64,000 nt of DNA from Cydia pomonella (lineage: Eukaryota; Arthropoda; Insecta; Lepidoptera; Tortricidae). Below the pieces are notes generated by a model. It was not told the DNA's origin and did not search any database. It was given only the letters and a program-made list of their open reading frames with translations. The stretch spans positions 5,704,001-5,768,000 of the forward strand of contig NC_084716.1 of NCBI RefSeq assembly GCF_033807575.1. Direction: 5' to 3'. Positions 1 to 11,500 of the stretch are shown here, piece by piece (the stretch's first letter is position 1; each line of letters starts with the position of its first letter). Position numbers and translations under genes: made by a program.

Positions 1-185
1 CACTTGTATATGGTATAGAATCTAGTACAGAGCCACCCATTACAGCGGTTTTAGCTAGCTTATCTACTGCCTCGTTTCCTACTAACCCTACGTGGGAAGG
101 AATCCACTGAATTTTGACAACCTTATCATTACAAATAAACTCATGAATTAACTGGAGAGCTTCATATGCAATAGGCATGCCTCTT
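1..185 (-). pseudogene. RNase H fragment of a non-LTR retrotransposon
   Basis: Read on the minus strand, the first 185 bases give an open frame with the hallmark WIPSHVGLVGNEAVDKLAK, the C-terminal part of the RNase H domain that follows reverse transcriptase in several non-LTR retrotransposon clades. In those elements it degrades the RNA strand of the hybrid. The fragment is cut by the window edge on one side and joins Helitron-like sequence at about 186-225 on the other, so it is a relic. The clade cannot be fixed from 60 residues. Confidence 0.75.
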
Positions 186-225
186 TGTCCGTAAACACAA
201 CGATTAAGGTGTTGAAGTGCACTCT

Positions 226-1217
226 TGTTGTTGCGAGTAACGGTTTACAGCGGATCTGTTTATTTCTGGGTTTGCTTGTGAGTTGCGGATTACTGCGGCG
301 ATCCTATCTACACGATTTTTTGATAATGTCTTTTCACGGCTTCCTTAAGCACTTGCGGATTGGTTTTCGCGTATTTTTTAAATGAATTTTGTTGCGCGCG
401 ATTCCCTCCCCGTTTTTTGGGTCGTCCGCGCGGTTTTTTGGTCTGAATTTTGTTGTCCATAGTTAGGATATGATTTGAGTGGGCCAAAACAACCGTTGGT
501 TTAAAATACGATAGTTTTAGGTCTGAAGAAAATTGCGCGATGTCATTTTCTGACAATTCCGAAATAGGTAATGGGTGCAAAACGACAACCGGTTCCGACG
601 TGCTTAATTTTCGGTCTAATGAGTGGTCTTTGCTAATGACCTCGATCAATTTTGAAGCCGAAAGTCTCTCGATCATTACGATCGGTTCGCGGCGCGGTAA
701 ATTTACAGTCGAAGATTCCAATCGAATCTTGTTGATCTTATACGATCCTAATTCCATACGGGCATCTTCGGGCATGGCCGGAAGCGTTGGCAAGATTGTA
801 AATAGAAGTTTAGTGAGAGCTTTGATACTCGAACACTGAAACAAACGCGCGTACCCGGTAGCGTAGTTGGACATGTAAAACTCATCAACCCCGTGGCTGT
901 TAAAATAATAGAATTTATTTTCGTGGCGCCAAAACGATGTCGTGTATCCGAGCCCCGTAAATAAATATCAATCGATCGCGTCGGAATGATCAGGTTCGGC
1001 GAAAATATTTGCTACGACGTCTTTTATATTATCCACGGGTTCATTTTTAATATAATTTGGATAAACTTTGGTAGTTGCCCAACTAATAGACATTTTGGCG
1101 TGTAGTTCCCTATTTGTGCTTCGCCTAAATTATGGACTTCCTCTGGACTCAAATGCGCGTGGAGATCATTACTTCTACCGGGAGGACGACAAAGGAGATA
1201 GAGGACATCTCCAGAAT
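226..1217 (-). pseudogene. Helitron N-terminal region, copy 1
   Basis: This minus-strand segment matches positions 6351-7307 in the same orientation over nearly its whole length. A 188-residue open stretch (874 to 308) ends in a basic tract (KKPRGRPKKRGGNR) followed by repeats of the kind Tyr/Lys-rich AVKRxYQK, as seen at the N terminus of many Helitron replicase-helicase proteins. No helicase or Rep catalytic motif is present here. Compared with copy 2 it has 35 extra bases near 550-586, so copy 2 probably carries a deletion with short microhomology. The Helitron call leans on the Helitron-like N domain in the fuller copy 2. Confidence 0.65.
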
Positions 1218-1254
1218 TTAAACAACCTGTAATCAACAATTTGTGATTACATAT

Positions 1255-1514
1255 TTGGATAAGAAATGGAAGCGCTAGTGGCCTAGTGGTAAGAGCGTGC
1301 GACTTGCAATCAGGAGGAGGTCGCGGGTTCAAACCCCGGCTCTTACCAATGAGTTTTTCGGAACTTGTATAGGAAATATCATTTGATATTTACCAGTCGC
1401 TTTTCGGTGAAGGAAAAATCTTGTGATTAGTTGTCAAGGGGGGTCTCAGGCTCACATGAGCCGTGGCAAAAAGCCGGGACAACGCGAGGAAGAAGATACT
1501 TGGATAAGAAAATG
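1255..1514 (+). mobile_element. tRNA-derived SINE with target-site duplication
   Basis: The body at 1269-1499 begins with a tRNA-like head. A pol III A box (TGGCCTAGTGG, 1279-1289) and B box (GGTTCAAACCC, 1326-1336) are in the normal order and spacing. It continues into a tail ending in GCCGTGGCAAAAAGCCGGGACAAC-type sequence that I recognise as a widespread lepidopteran repeat. It is flanked by TTGGATAAGAAATG at 1255-1268 and TTGGATAAGAAAATG at 1500-1514, a 14-15 bp target-site duplication. The body is shorter than usual for this repeat, so part of the middle seems lost. Confidence 0.8.
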
Positions 1515-1846
1515 TGGATTTATCACATAAATAATTGACATTGACATACAAATTCTGACTTTTTCAACGAAATACTCTTAAAATAACAATAAATACATGT
1601 TGTCAACCACTGTGTGAAATAAATATTGTTCGAATAGTTATGTTCATCATTAAATGCCATTGAATCATAAAATTACGGGACAATGAAATACTCGTGCCTG
1701 AAATACGGGACATTCTGCAAAATACTTCAAACAAACTAATCTGGTTACCCTACTCTAAATGCAATCAACGATACACCTTTAAAAATCTGTCTGGGTTAGC
1801 TGTAGATTGATGATGAAATATGCGTTATATTTTTGGGAAAACTCAC

Positions 1847-4800
1847 CTGAAGCCACGCAACGGAACTCATCAGATGACCGCTGTTGGTCTGAAAATAATA
1901 AATAACTATTAAATTTCAAAAAACGAATGGTATAAATATATTTCATAGTTTCGTGTGTGGACTCTTGTCAAATAATACGTAAAATATATAGTAATATACC
2001 TACAGGGTGTCCGGTGGCAGAATCAGGATTTAAAATAGAAATAATAAAAAAACTACAAAAGATATAAATTTATATGAATAACTATCATAAAGAAGAGAAA
2101 TGCGGGTTTTATTTCTTAAAAATTATATCGTCTAAATGTTGACCGTCACGTCGCACACATTCTTGTAATCTGGCCTCAGTGTTCCTTGCCACTCGCTGCA
2201 GAAGTGACGCCGGGATGGCATGAACCTCGCGAGCGATATTTTCTTTTAGTGCTGAGATAGTCGCCGGACTTGTTTCATAGACCTTACTCTTGAGGTACCC
2301 CCACAGAAAAAAGTCCATGGGTGTAAGATCCGGCGACCTGGGTGGCCAGGGGATGTCACCGAAACGGCTTATCAGTTTGTTAGGGAAGAAATCACGAAGT
2401 AGCGCCATGGTCTCCCTAGCAGTGTGAGGCGTGGCGCCATCTTGTTGAAACCATGTGTGTGAAGTGAAGGCAGAATGTCCTCTTATTATTGGAAACAAAT
2501 AATCGTTAAGCATGCGCCGATAAGCAACACCGTCCACAGAAATTGCTTGCTCGTGAAAATTTTCAAAAAAATAGGGTCCAATTATTCCACTGCTTGATAA
2601 TGCTCACCAAACAGTCACTTTGGGACTGTGAAGAGGCTTTTGATGTTTTAAGCGTGGGTTTCGTCCTTTAGGTGACCAATAACGGCAATTCTGCTTGTTT
2701 ACACTTCCATTTAAATGAAAATGGGCTTCATCACTCCAAAAGATAGTGTTCACCGTGCGAAATCGCTCCAACATTGTCTCACAGAAATTTTTACGCATAT
2801 TGTAATCATTAGGCTTAAGCGCTTGCACAATTAGAAATTTAAAGGGTTGAAATTTAAGATCCTTCAATATCTCGTGCACTATAGTTTTTGGAAGCCCCAA
2901 GGCAGCCGCTCTCTTGCGCACGGACTGACGCGGATTATCGCGCAAACTGGACGCGACGAGTTCAATGTTTTCAATTGTTCTCGACGTACGGCTGGGTCCT
3001 GGTCGTGGGTTGTTTTCTGCCGAACTTGTTGCCCGGAACCTTCGCACCCATGATCGAATCAAATCTTCACTTGGGGCGTCACGTAACCTTCGAATATTGT
3101 AATGTGAACAAAATCTTCGACGAGCAATTGCACACGAATCATTGGCTTTGAAATAAGCTTCGATTGCGAACGCACGTTGTTCACCTGTCCACTGCGACAT
3201 CGCGACTAAATAACCCGCACGAATAACGAAGCCAACGCGGCCCCCTCCCCGCTCCTCCGCTCAACGGTTACGGAGAAATTCAAAATTTAAATCCTGATTC
3301 TGCCACCGGACACACTATAGTTATAAGATATCTTTTGGTCTATTATCGCTCCATCTGTGACTGGCTTAAGCTAGAGCGGGTTAGGTAATGATTATTACTT
3401 AGTTACATGTATACCTCTGAATTTCTTAGCGTAGGTATATGTGTAAATATAAGTATACAGGGTGCCTTTTACGATGTTTTCTTTGACTGAATAGCTCATC
3501 AAGCTGTCGGATCTACAATTCTGATCAGAAACTAACCTGAGTCATCAGACATGAGCGACGTTCTCGAAGCGATCCTTTTTGATCGTCTGTTGGCAGAAGT
3601 TGTATCTCCTTGACGTTTCATCTGAAAATATACAAATTTACTATAGTACCTATATTATAATATGCAGAGACAAAGTAATAATGAAAATGGCGTATCTATC
3701 TACTTCTAAACACTATGTCAAGAATGTGGGCCTTATTTAATACAAAAGTTAATAATTTATACTTATTATTTGCTTTCTTTATAATAAGTACATAAAGTTC
3801 GCACATAAATGGAAAGATAGTGTTGCTGTCGTACATCGGAATCGGAGCAGCGCGAGCCATCTATCAAACCAAGGTCATTGAGCGCAGTGTATGAACAATT
3901 TTGATTTGCTATAAAAATTGTGTTTAGACACATCAATCACATCATGTATTGTGTTGCGGTCAAAGAAAGCTAATTTATTATTTGCCGATCGTCGAACATC
4001 AATCAACAATGAATGCAATCAATTATAGGTAATAAAGTAACTCTTATGAATAGGTAGTTAACATTGTATCGTACCTACCCAACTTATATTCATGATGAAA
4101 CCATCACGCATTATAGGTAAATACGCGTATTATCAAGCAAAAGGTATGTACAAGGTACCTATAGTAGAGGTATGTACTTTCCTAAGCCGCAAATATCCTT
4201 GAAAAAGGTCAAATTGAAATCGAGTTTTGAACTATAACGAAATAAAAGAACATTCCAGATTCAAAATACAAAAATAACTGAAATGAAGTAGGGAAGAAGT
4301 ATTTATCAATCTCATATCAAGCACAAGACAACTTGATGTCTATTGTAATAAAAATACAAAACTCTTAAAGAAATCGCACTTTTAAACTATCTATAATAAA
4401 ACTTTTCTTTCTTTGAATACGTTTCATGAAATAGGCAAGTATATTACCTATCTACAAATATATACAAATATTACATATTAAATTGTAGGTATATTGAAAT
4501 AATAAAGACTTTACACGTACCTTGACAGCGAAATAGCAGCTTGCTAGTTGTTTCTGAAATACAAAATTTTAAATAACCATTTTTGCTTTCTCCAAATTCA
4601 AAACAAAATGGCGCGTCGTCCAAGCGTCCCATTTTGTTAAAACTATTTGACAATGTCATAGTTTTTACCACACTTTTTCCAACCTAATTCAATTTGTACA
4701 ATGTATTTTGAATCAAATAATGCATAAATAATATACGAAAACTGTGAAATACCAATAATACGAAAACTGGTAAAATCGACAGTCTTATGTTTTTTCACAA

Positions 4801-4957
4801 TTGTTAGATCAAAGTACCTAAACAAACATTAAAGTAAGATATTTCAATATGTAAAAAGCGTTTTTTTAGCATTTATTTTAAAATTTACTTAGGTACATTA
4901 AATAAGTAATTAATTTTAAAATAAAGCAAACTTACCTCGACGGCGATAAAGCGGGAA
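1847..4957 (-). CDS. Candidate host gene made of four micro-exons (unknown product)
   Basis: Four minus-strand segments have an AG acceptor and a GT donor: 4936-4957 (GTAAGT donor), 4521-4553 (GTACGT), 3537-3621 (GTTAGT) and 1847-1888 (GTGAGT). Joined in order (22+33+85+42 nt) they read through in one frame without a stop, with phases that fit. The 85-nt exon begins exactly with ATG after its acceptor and encodes a basic stretch (NRRSKRIASR) then a Ser/Asp-rich one. The first two exons encode similar short peptides (KRFASSRFIAVE when read 14 nt upstream of the acceptor, and KQLASCYFAVK), as if one were a copy of the other. The true start and the later exons are not found. A DD41D mariner fills the last intron. 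No family is recognised, and chance alignment of weak splice signals is possible. Confidence 0.35.
2003..3317 (-). mobile_element. Mariner-like element, DD41D type
   Basis: Terminal inverted repeats of about 32 bp end the element: the left begins CAGGGTGTCCGGTGGCAGAA, and the right is the same on the other strand with two mismatches near the tip. TA dinucleotides at 2001-2002 and 3318-3319 are the usual mariner target duplication. The whole element lies in the last intron of the candidate micro-exon gene. Confidence 0.9.
2109..3200 (-). pseudogene. Mariner DD41D transposase, one internal stop
   Basis: The frame spans 364 codons. An N-terminal helix-turn-helix half starts MSQWTGEQRAFAIEAY and is followed by a DDE domain. 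Visible catalytic blocks are FWSDEAHFHLNG (first Asp), FQQDGATPHTA (second Asp) and SPDLTPMDFFLWG (third Asp). I count 41 residues between the second and third Asp, which fits the DD41D group of mariner-like transposases. A single TGA at about 2602-2604, just after VTVW, breaks an otherwise continuous frame, so this copy cannot make full-length enzyme without readthrough. No other break is visible, suggesting recent loss. Confidence 0.88.
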
Positions 4958-5249
4958 CTGGCAAAACGTTTTATTTTTTCAAACAACTAGAGCCTAAGGA
5001 ATAAAGCTGGCCATAAACGATCAAATGTGAGTTTGTTTTTTTTTCATTAGGACTATGGGGAAGGCGGTTGAAAGCAAATTGTAGATGGCGTCACTGGAGT
5101 TTGAGACAACTCGGGCAACTCGTTGTATGAAATTTATAATAAAAAATATATTTGTATTTAATAAACCAATGTTTAATAAAACTTCATAATTAACAATAAA
5201 ACGGAACAGTAAAACGGAAACCCTGTGTGAACGGGCTGTACCTCTCACC
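4958..5249. other. AT-rich stretch without a recognisable gene
   Basis: This interval lies between the first candidate micro-exon and the second Helitron fragment. It holds poly(T) tracts and a short open frame at 5021-5248 on the minus strand that resembles nothing I know and has no splice or promoter context. I see nothing else to support here. Confidence 0.4.
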
Positions 5250-7386
5250 GCCTGTAAATGAGCAGGGCAAATAAATACGACCCGGCGACTCTCAATGCCC
5301 CAGCGTTTTGATTGCGCGAAGTTTGTAAGTCCTGGAAATACCTAAGTCTCTCATCTGATATTCTACAAAACATGTCAATTATCCACTCTTCTGAGAGTCG
5401 TGACATTTCTGAAAAACGCGGTTCTGACAGCACAAGACAACGGACGTACTCGCATTGCGTTAATTTTTCTTTATTAAATTTATCCATCTTCCCAATCTTC
5501 CACCCCAATTCACCGTAGGGGTATAATAGCGGATATTGGAAAGACTCATAAAAGTCGACATTTAAGATGTCGACTTGGTGAACAGTACGTGCTCCAACGG
5601 CCCAGATTGCTACTTTATTTGGAAAATAACGCTCATTACTATGACTAATTATAGCTGCAACTTCATTACCTATAGGCAAATCACCCAAAATGTTACCGTC
5701 TCGTGGGCTCGACGCGGTAGAGTCGAACACTAAGTGGGCTTGTTCAGTCATTTCAAGACTTAAACGTCTGAAACATTCAATATATGGATTGACTTGGTGC
5801 AAATAGTGACGAATTAATTTAACAATATCTCTATTGAGACCTCGTCCAGTGGCGATTCTCTCACGCTCGCTGGGGTCCTCAATGTACAGACCGATCGGAT
5901 TGGTCGTCTCATTATAGCCTAAATCGAATACTCAATGATAAATGCGGACTTGAACTTTCACAAAAGCAATACCCGAATCTGGATTTTGGAAACCATGTTG
6001 CAAACAAATGATTAAAAGCGCGCGAATTTTTAATAAAATCTGGATTCTTATAAAAATCTTCAGTGAGCGGGTGGAATTGTGTTGTTTTGTATTTCCCATC
6101 ACCGCCACAGCACCATTTTCTTTCATTAGGGTCGGTGCCCTTCTCTTCTTCGAAGAGAGGGGCAGTACAATGTGGACATCTATAAATGTCGGGAGCAAAC
6201 AAAGATCGCTTCTTCAAAGAATGAGGGACGATAGTCTTTAAGTCGTCATCACCCAACTGACCGATGAGCTTCCCGGCTCCGCGCAAATTATGAGGAACAT
6301 TGCGATTAGCCTCACGATAACGTTGAGATGCCGCCCGATTGACTTCCGGATGTTGTTGCGAGTAACGGTTTACAGCGGATCTGTTTATTTCTGCGTTTGC
6401 TTGTGAGTTGCGGATTACTGCGGCGATCCTATCTACACGATTTTTTTGATAATATCGTTTCACGGCTTCCTTAAGCACTTGCGGATTGGTTTTCGCGTAT
6501 TTTTTAAATGAATTTTGTTGCGCGCGATTCCCTCCCCGTTTTTTGGGTCGTCCGCGCGGTTTTTGGTCTGAATTTTGTTGTCCATAGTTGGGATATGATT
6601 TGACTGGGCCAAAACAACCGTTGGTTTAAAATACGATTGTTTTAGGTCTGAAGAAAATTGCGCTATGTCATTTTCTGACCGGTTCCGACGTGCTTAATTT
6701 TGGGTCTAATGAGTGGTCTTTGCTAATGACCTCGATCAATTTTGAAGCCGAAAGTCTCTCGATCATTACGATCGGTTCGCGGCGCGGTAAATTTACATTC
6801 GAAGATTCCAATCGAATCTTGTTGATCTCATACGATCCTAATTCCATACGGGCATCTTCGGGCCTGGCCGGAAGCGTTGGCAAGATTGTAAATAGAAGTT
6901 TAGTGAGAGCTTTGATACTCGAACACTAAAACAAACGCGCGTACCAGGTAGCGTAGTTGGACATGTTAAACTCATCAACCCCGTGGCTGTTAAAATAATA
7001 GAATTTATTTTTGTGGCGCCAAAACGATGTCGTGTATCCGAGCCCCGTAAATAAATATGAATCGATCGCGTCGGAATGATCAGGTTCGGCGAAAATATTT
7101 GCTACGACGTCTTCTATATTATCCACGGGTTTATTTTTAATATAATTGAATAAACTTTGGTAGTTGCCCAACTAATAGACATTTTGGCCGTGTAGTTCCC
7201 TATTTGTGCTTCGCCTAAATTATGGACTTCCTCTGGACGCAAATGCGCGTGGAGATTATTACTTCTACCGGGAGGACGACAAAGGAGATAGAGGACATCT
7301 CCAGAATATAAAATTAAGTCAATCGTATCTTTATTAAACTCCACGCGCTTTATTAACGATGAATAGAGGCAAGCTACAGCGGACAT
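5250..7386 (-). pseudogene. Helitron replicase-helicase N-terminal half, copy 2
   Basis: The minus strand carries, in order, an N-terminal region shared with copy 1 (7307-6351), the Ala/Tyr-rich repeats (AVKRYYQKN, AVNRYSQQH, ASQRYREAN), a Cys-rich zinc-binding block with CPHCTAPLFEEEK and WCCGGDGKY near 6200-6100, then a Helitron-like N domain at 5802-5245 with DFYESFQYPLLYPYGELGW. This is the known order of an animal Helitron protein. The Rep HUH motif and Pif1-type helicase are missing, so it is truncated. Several frame changes break it (for example near 6930, 6670 and 5920). YFNSHGVDEF near 6970 resembles the His motif of cysteine-protease-like domains in some Helitrons, but I would not insist on that. 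Confidence 0.75.
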
Positions 7387-7689
7387 GGCTGTACACTGCG
7401 CATTGTTACCTTTAAAACGTTGATCGCCCTGATGCGACTATCCTAAAAAATATAATTTACTATAGGCGCAGTGTCCATTATCACTATAGGTTCTTTTAAT
7501 TTGATTAATTTAATAAATTCAAATATAAATGGAATACCAAATATTTTACAGAAGGTAATGCAAATGCCAATACTTAGGTAGGTAATTATAAGAGTTATAA
7601 ATACTGGATCTGTAAATATTATAATATATAGTTATGCATGTTAGCAATAATTTTATATAAGTATAGCAACCTAATTTATAATATTTCTA

Positions 7690-7790
7690 CGCCGATAGAG
7701 GCAGAATATGACGCGCTTATTATGAATTGACCATCTTTGTACCATATTCTAAGAAATAAACATTTGTATTTGTATTTTGTAGGAAAATAT
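7690..7790 (+). repeat. Possible 3' tail of a truncated non-LTR element
   Basis: The sequence AAATAAACATTTGTATTTG followed by TATTTTG near 7757-7785 resembles the poly(A)-signal plus TATTTG-repeat tail of non-LTR element 2 at 42456-42500. Only a short piece is present, so it is offered as a likely retroelement 3' end and no more. Confidence 0.35.
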
Positions 7791-7859
7791 GACTGGTATT
7801 AAATAATTATATGCCTGCAGCATTATAAATTTTTTCGGCCGTCAAACTTTCGTCATCTG

Positions 7860-8520
7860 GTGATAAATCGCAACCTTTGAACTGCGGATCCAGCAAATTT
7901 GAAATTTTATGAACGTCATAGATCGCGAACTCTTTTCTGTGCTTTAATATTTCCTTGACCTTTGACCTTGACCAGTGGAGGGGGGAGAGGGGTACCCCCT
8001 AATACCACCCCCACCCCCCGAAACCCCATGATTATGGAGATATTCATGGTTAAAGTTTATAGGTTAGAACAGCGCTATTTCACAAAAAACATTACAATTT
8101 CAATAGGAGGGCAATGAGGAGGGGAGGGGGAGCTGTTGGGGGGGGGGGGGTCCCGGGCTGCGCGTCGGCCGAAGGCTTGCTTCGTCGGCCCGAGGTCGCT
8201 CGCTCGAGGCCATAGCTCGCTGGGGGACGTCAGCTGGGGGTGAAGCTGTTGGACTTCCGTCACTCCGGCGCTGCGGGAAGAGCAGCCCTTTCGCCCCTCC
8301 GCGCCTCCGCTTCTTTTATATACACTCTAGGGGTAGGACAGACAAGACCACGTGGGAGTGGGGTGCTCTGATTCGGATTTGGGTTATTTTCTACTTTTGA
8401 GCATGTTTTAACCTAACCTATCCGAGTCGGTGCTGCCCAGAGGTCTTACTCGCTCACTGGTACTGACTTTCAATATATTGAGTCCGTGGTAGGTAGTGAA
8501 AAAGAAACAAAAATTATGTG
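7860..8520. repeat. GC-rich dispersed-repeat-like tract with a poly(G) run
   Basis: This interval contrasts with the AT-rich surroundings: purine-rich G tracts at 7975-8020, a run of 13 G at 8138-8150, and GC-rich sequence to about 8300. It then continues as unique-looking sequence (GGGGTAGGACAGACAAGACC, 8329) ending near 8500. The open frame at 8075-8263 on the minus strand is compositional, with poly-Pro from the G run. I see no coding signal. Repeats of this style are common in lepidopteran genomes, but I cannot name this one. Confidence 0.4.
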
Positions 8521-8591
8521 AAAAGAATCAGATTTATTGCACAATTAATTATACTAATTAAAACTAAACTAATGCTAAAACTAAAATAAAA

Positions 8592-11500
8592 CTACAATTT
8601 GTCTTTAAAAACATACTTTATTGCCTTAATTAATTCCTCATATGGGTCTAAATGATTAACATATATCCTACGCCTCCATACTGACTCTATCATCCAGTCC
8701 TCAAAATCATTTTTATTTTGCTTACATCTAAATCGCTTCTTTAAATTTCGCCATTGGCTTTCAATTCTTTGTGTATGTGTCCCGTCTGGTGCCACAAATT
8801 TATTCGTAGGGTCACTATGGTTTACCTTCTTGTGGACGTAGCCATATTCTGGCAAACAGTCATACGCCCTCCAAAAGTCTGTGTGTATGACTGACCCTAC
8901 CTCAACGTGCTTTTGGATAAGTGGCACCAGTGCCTCCGCAGTTCTTGAGTTGTCGGGACACACCTCCAGCCTTAACTCGTCGCTGCCATCTTCGATTATT
9001 CCAATGACCCAATTTGATTCATCGATCTGCACAACTTTGTCAAGGCCGCCAATCTTTCCTGCTGCATTTTGGTAGTGGTCAATTTCATACTGTGTTACCA
9101 CCTCGCGACAGTAATTAAACCAGTCATTGATTGTACTGTCCGAAAGGACTGTGTCATGGTCCCTCGAAGACACCTCATTTTTAGTAGAGTTGTAACTCAT
9201 GTCCTGCGAGAACGCGTACATCACCTGGAAAATGAAGACCAGGGCCAAGCGCGCGTTCTCAAACCAAGTCCCCTTGGCTCGAGAGACTGGTTTGGTGCGG
9301 CACCCTGCCTTTCTGCACCGAAATCTGCCCAGTTGCCCATTCTCTTTTGTCACCTTCATTGGGACTTTGTGCTGGGTGCACATCTTCAGAGTAGGCACCA
9401 AGCCTCGGTCCTCCGCAAACTGGACACACTGCTCGTGTGTCCCCAAGTCTTCAAAGACACGTCTCCAATTCCACATGTCCCTAAAACAATAAAAATTGTG
9501 CTTAATAAACAGAATAGCTAATTTACAGAGGTTATATTACTTTATACCGGACACAATGCAAGGAGCCAAAACACCACAAAAAAAATACTCTATAAAAAAT
9601 GGTATTTTTACAATATCTAGACCAAATTTTAGGCTTGAAACAGTGCTCGACCGACTGTCAGCGCTGACCTTCGGTCCTGACCGTCAGCGCTGACCGTCGG
9701 TGGAGAAAATGCATTCAGTGCTACGCTGACAGCGAACTGCGACGCGCGTGTACAGTTGTAAACAAAAATGAATCCTTTTGCTGTAAATGCTCTAATATGT
9801 GCACGCTATTTTTTGCGCCGACGTCGAAATAGAAGGCGGCGAAGATATCATGTACATCCAATACTTGTAGAACGGTTACTTGAAGGTGAATTTTGCAAAC
9901 TATTTTCGAAATTGCAAGAAGACGAGGAAAAGTTTTTTGATTATTTCAAGATGTCAATCAGAAGTTTCGATGAACTACAAGCAAGATTACATGATACTTT
10001 GAAACATTCGAATATGTTTCGAGCTTCTGTCCAACCTATTGAAAGATTGGCTGTGACTTTAAGGTAAGTACCTACTTATTTATTACAATAATAAAATACT
10101 CAAAATTATTTATCAACATGTATTAAACAATTACCCTGTTTTATCAACATTTATGAAAAAAATACGTTTTTTAACATTTATTAAACAATTACTCTGTCTT
10201 ATCAACAATTATCCTGTATTAAAAATTAACTTTTTTTTCAACATTTATTAGATATTAAAAAATTACCTTTATTTTTTGAACATCAGAAAATTACTTCAAA
10301 CATTTACATTATTAGATGAATCATTTTCCTGTACATAAAACTGCTGAGAAGGAGCTTCCTCTACGATATACGACTGTTCGTTATTATAAGATTGTTCGTC
10401 TGCCCTATAGGAATGTTGTACATTTGTTTGACGGGACTGTGTTTGAAAAGGAGATTGTACTACTGGGTACAACGTGACAGCATTTGTAGTATGTTGCGAA
10501 TCTGATGAAGTACAAGAATGCGATGTTCCTGGGCGGTCTAAGCCGAGCCTTGAAATTTCGAAGGCTTTTTCTAGCACCTCTCGACGAAATGTTAATTTTT
10601 GTTCGATAGAAAAAGTATTAGTAATCGGCAACAGTGAACAGAAAAACGCCATATCATCATTTTGCATAACTTTAGCATTCTCTTTAAAAAAAGCTAGCAT
10701 TTCCTTGTCAAACTCATCTTCATTGCGATTTCTTTGACGTTGTGTTCGTATGAATTTTCGTCCACGGTTAGAGGCAGGTATCTGGTTGTTTCGGTTAATA
10801 TTGAAATTATCGGTAGTTGAAGGTTGAGATTCAACAGTTCGTTGGTTTCCGGTAGGTTGAGATACGACAGCTCCTTCATTTCCGGTAGGTTGAGATACGA
10901 CAGCTCCTTCATTTCCGGTAAGTTGAGATACGATAGCTTCTTCGTTTCCAGCACTTTCGTTTAACTCCTCATTTGATAAAATTGAATCCTCGGCATTCAA
11001 TTCTCGTTTATTATCCAGAAATTTCATAAAATCAAAATAGACATAGGTCTTCCTTTTTCTACCTCCAGATCCAGACGGTACATTGTTCAATGAAGCCTTA
11101 CACCTTACATAAGCGTCGCGTGCAGTTTTCCACCTCTGCTGCACTTGTTTTTCTGTAAAAAAAATTAATGTTATTTTTTTGTTTCAGATAATTCGTGACG
11201 GGAGAAACATTTAAAGATCTTCATTTTAGCTACCGTTTGGGGGCTTCAACTATTGGTGAAATTGTAAAAGAAGTCTGTAAGAACATTTGGATTCTACTCC
11301 ATGAAGAGTGTCTTTCGATACCTAATTCACAGGAAGGGTGGCTACAAATTGCTGACGGTTTTGAAAATATAGCAAATTTCCCTAATTGCATCGGTTGTAT
11401 AGACGGAAAGCATGTCAGAATAATTTGCCCTGCACATAGTGGGAGTCTCTACGCTAATTATAAAAAGTTTTATTCTGTAGTTCTATTGGCTATGTGTGAT

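Noticed and set aside
1269..1345. A functional tRNA gene
   Set aside because: A and B boxes are present, but the sequence continues into a SINE body and is flanked by a target duplication; the cloverleaf is not sound.
8075..8263. Pro-rich 62-residue frame
   Set aside because: Produced by the poly(G) run and GC-rich repeat; no other coding evidence.
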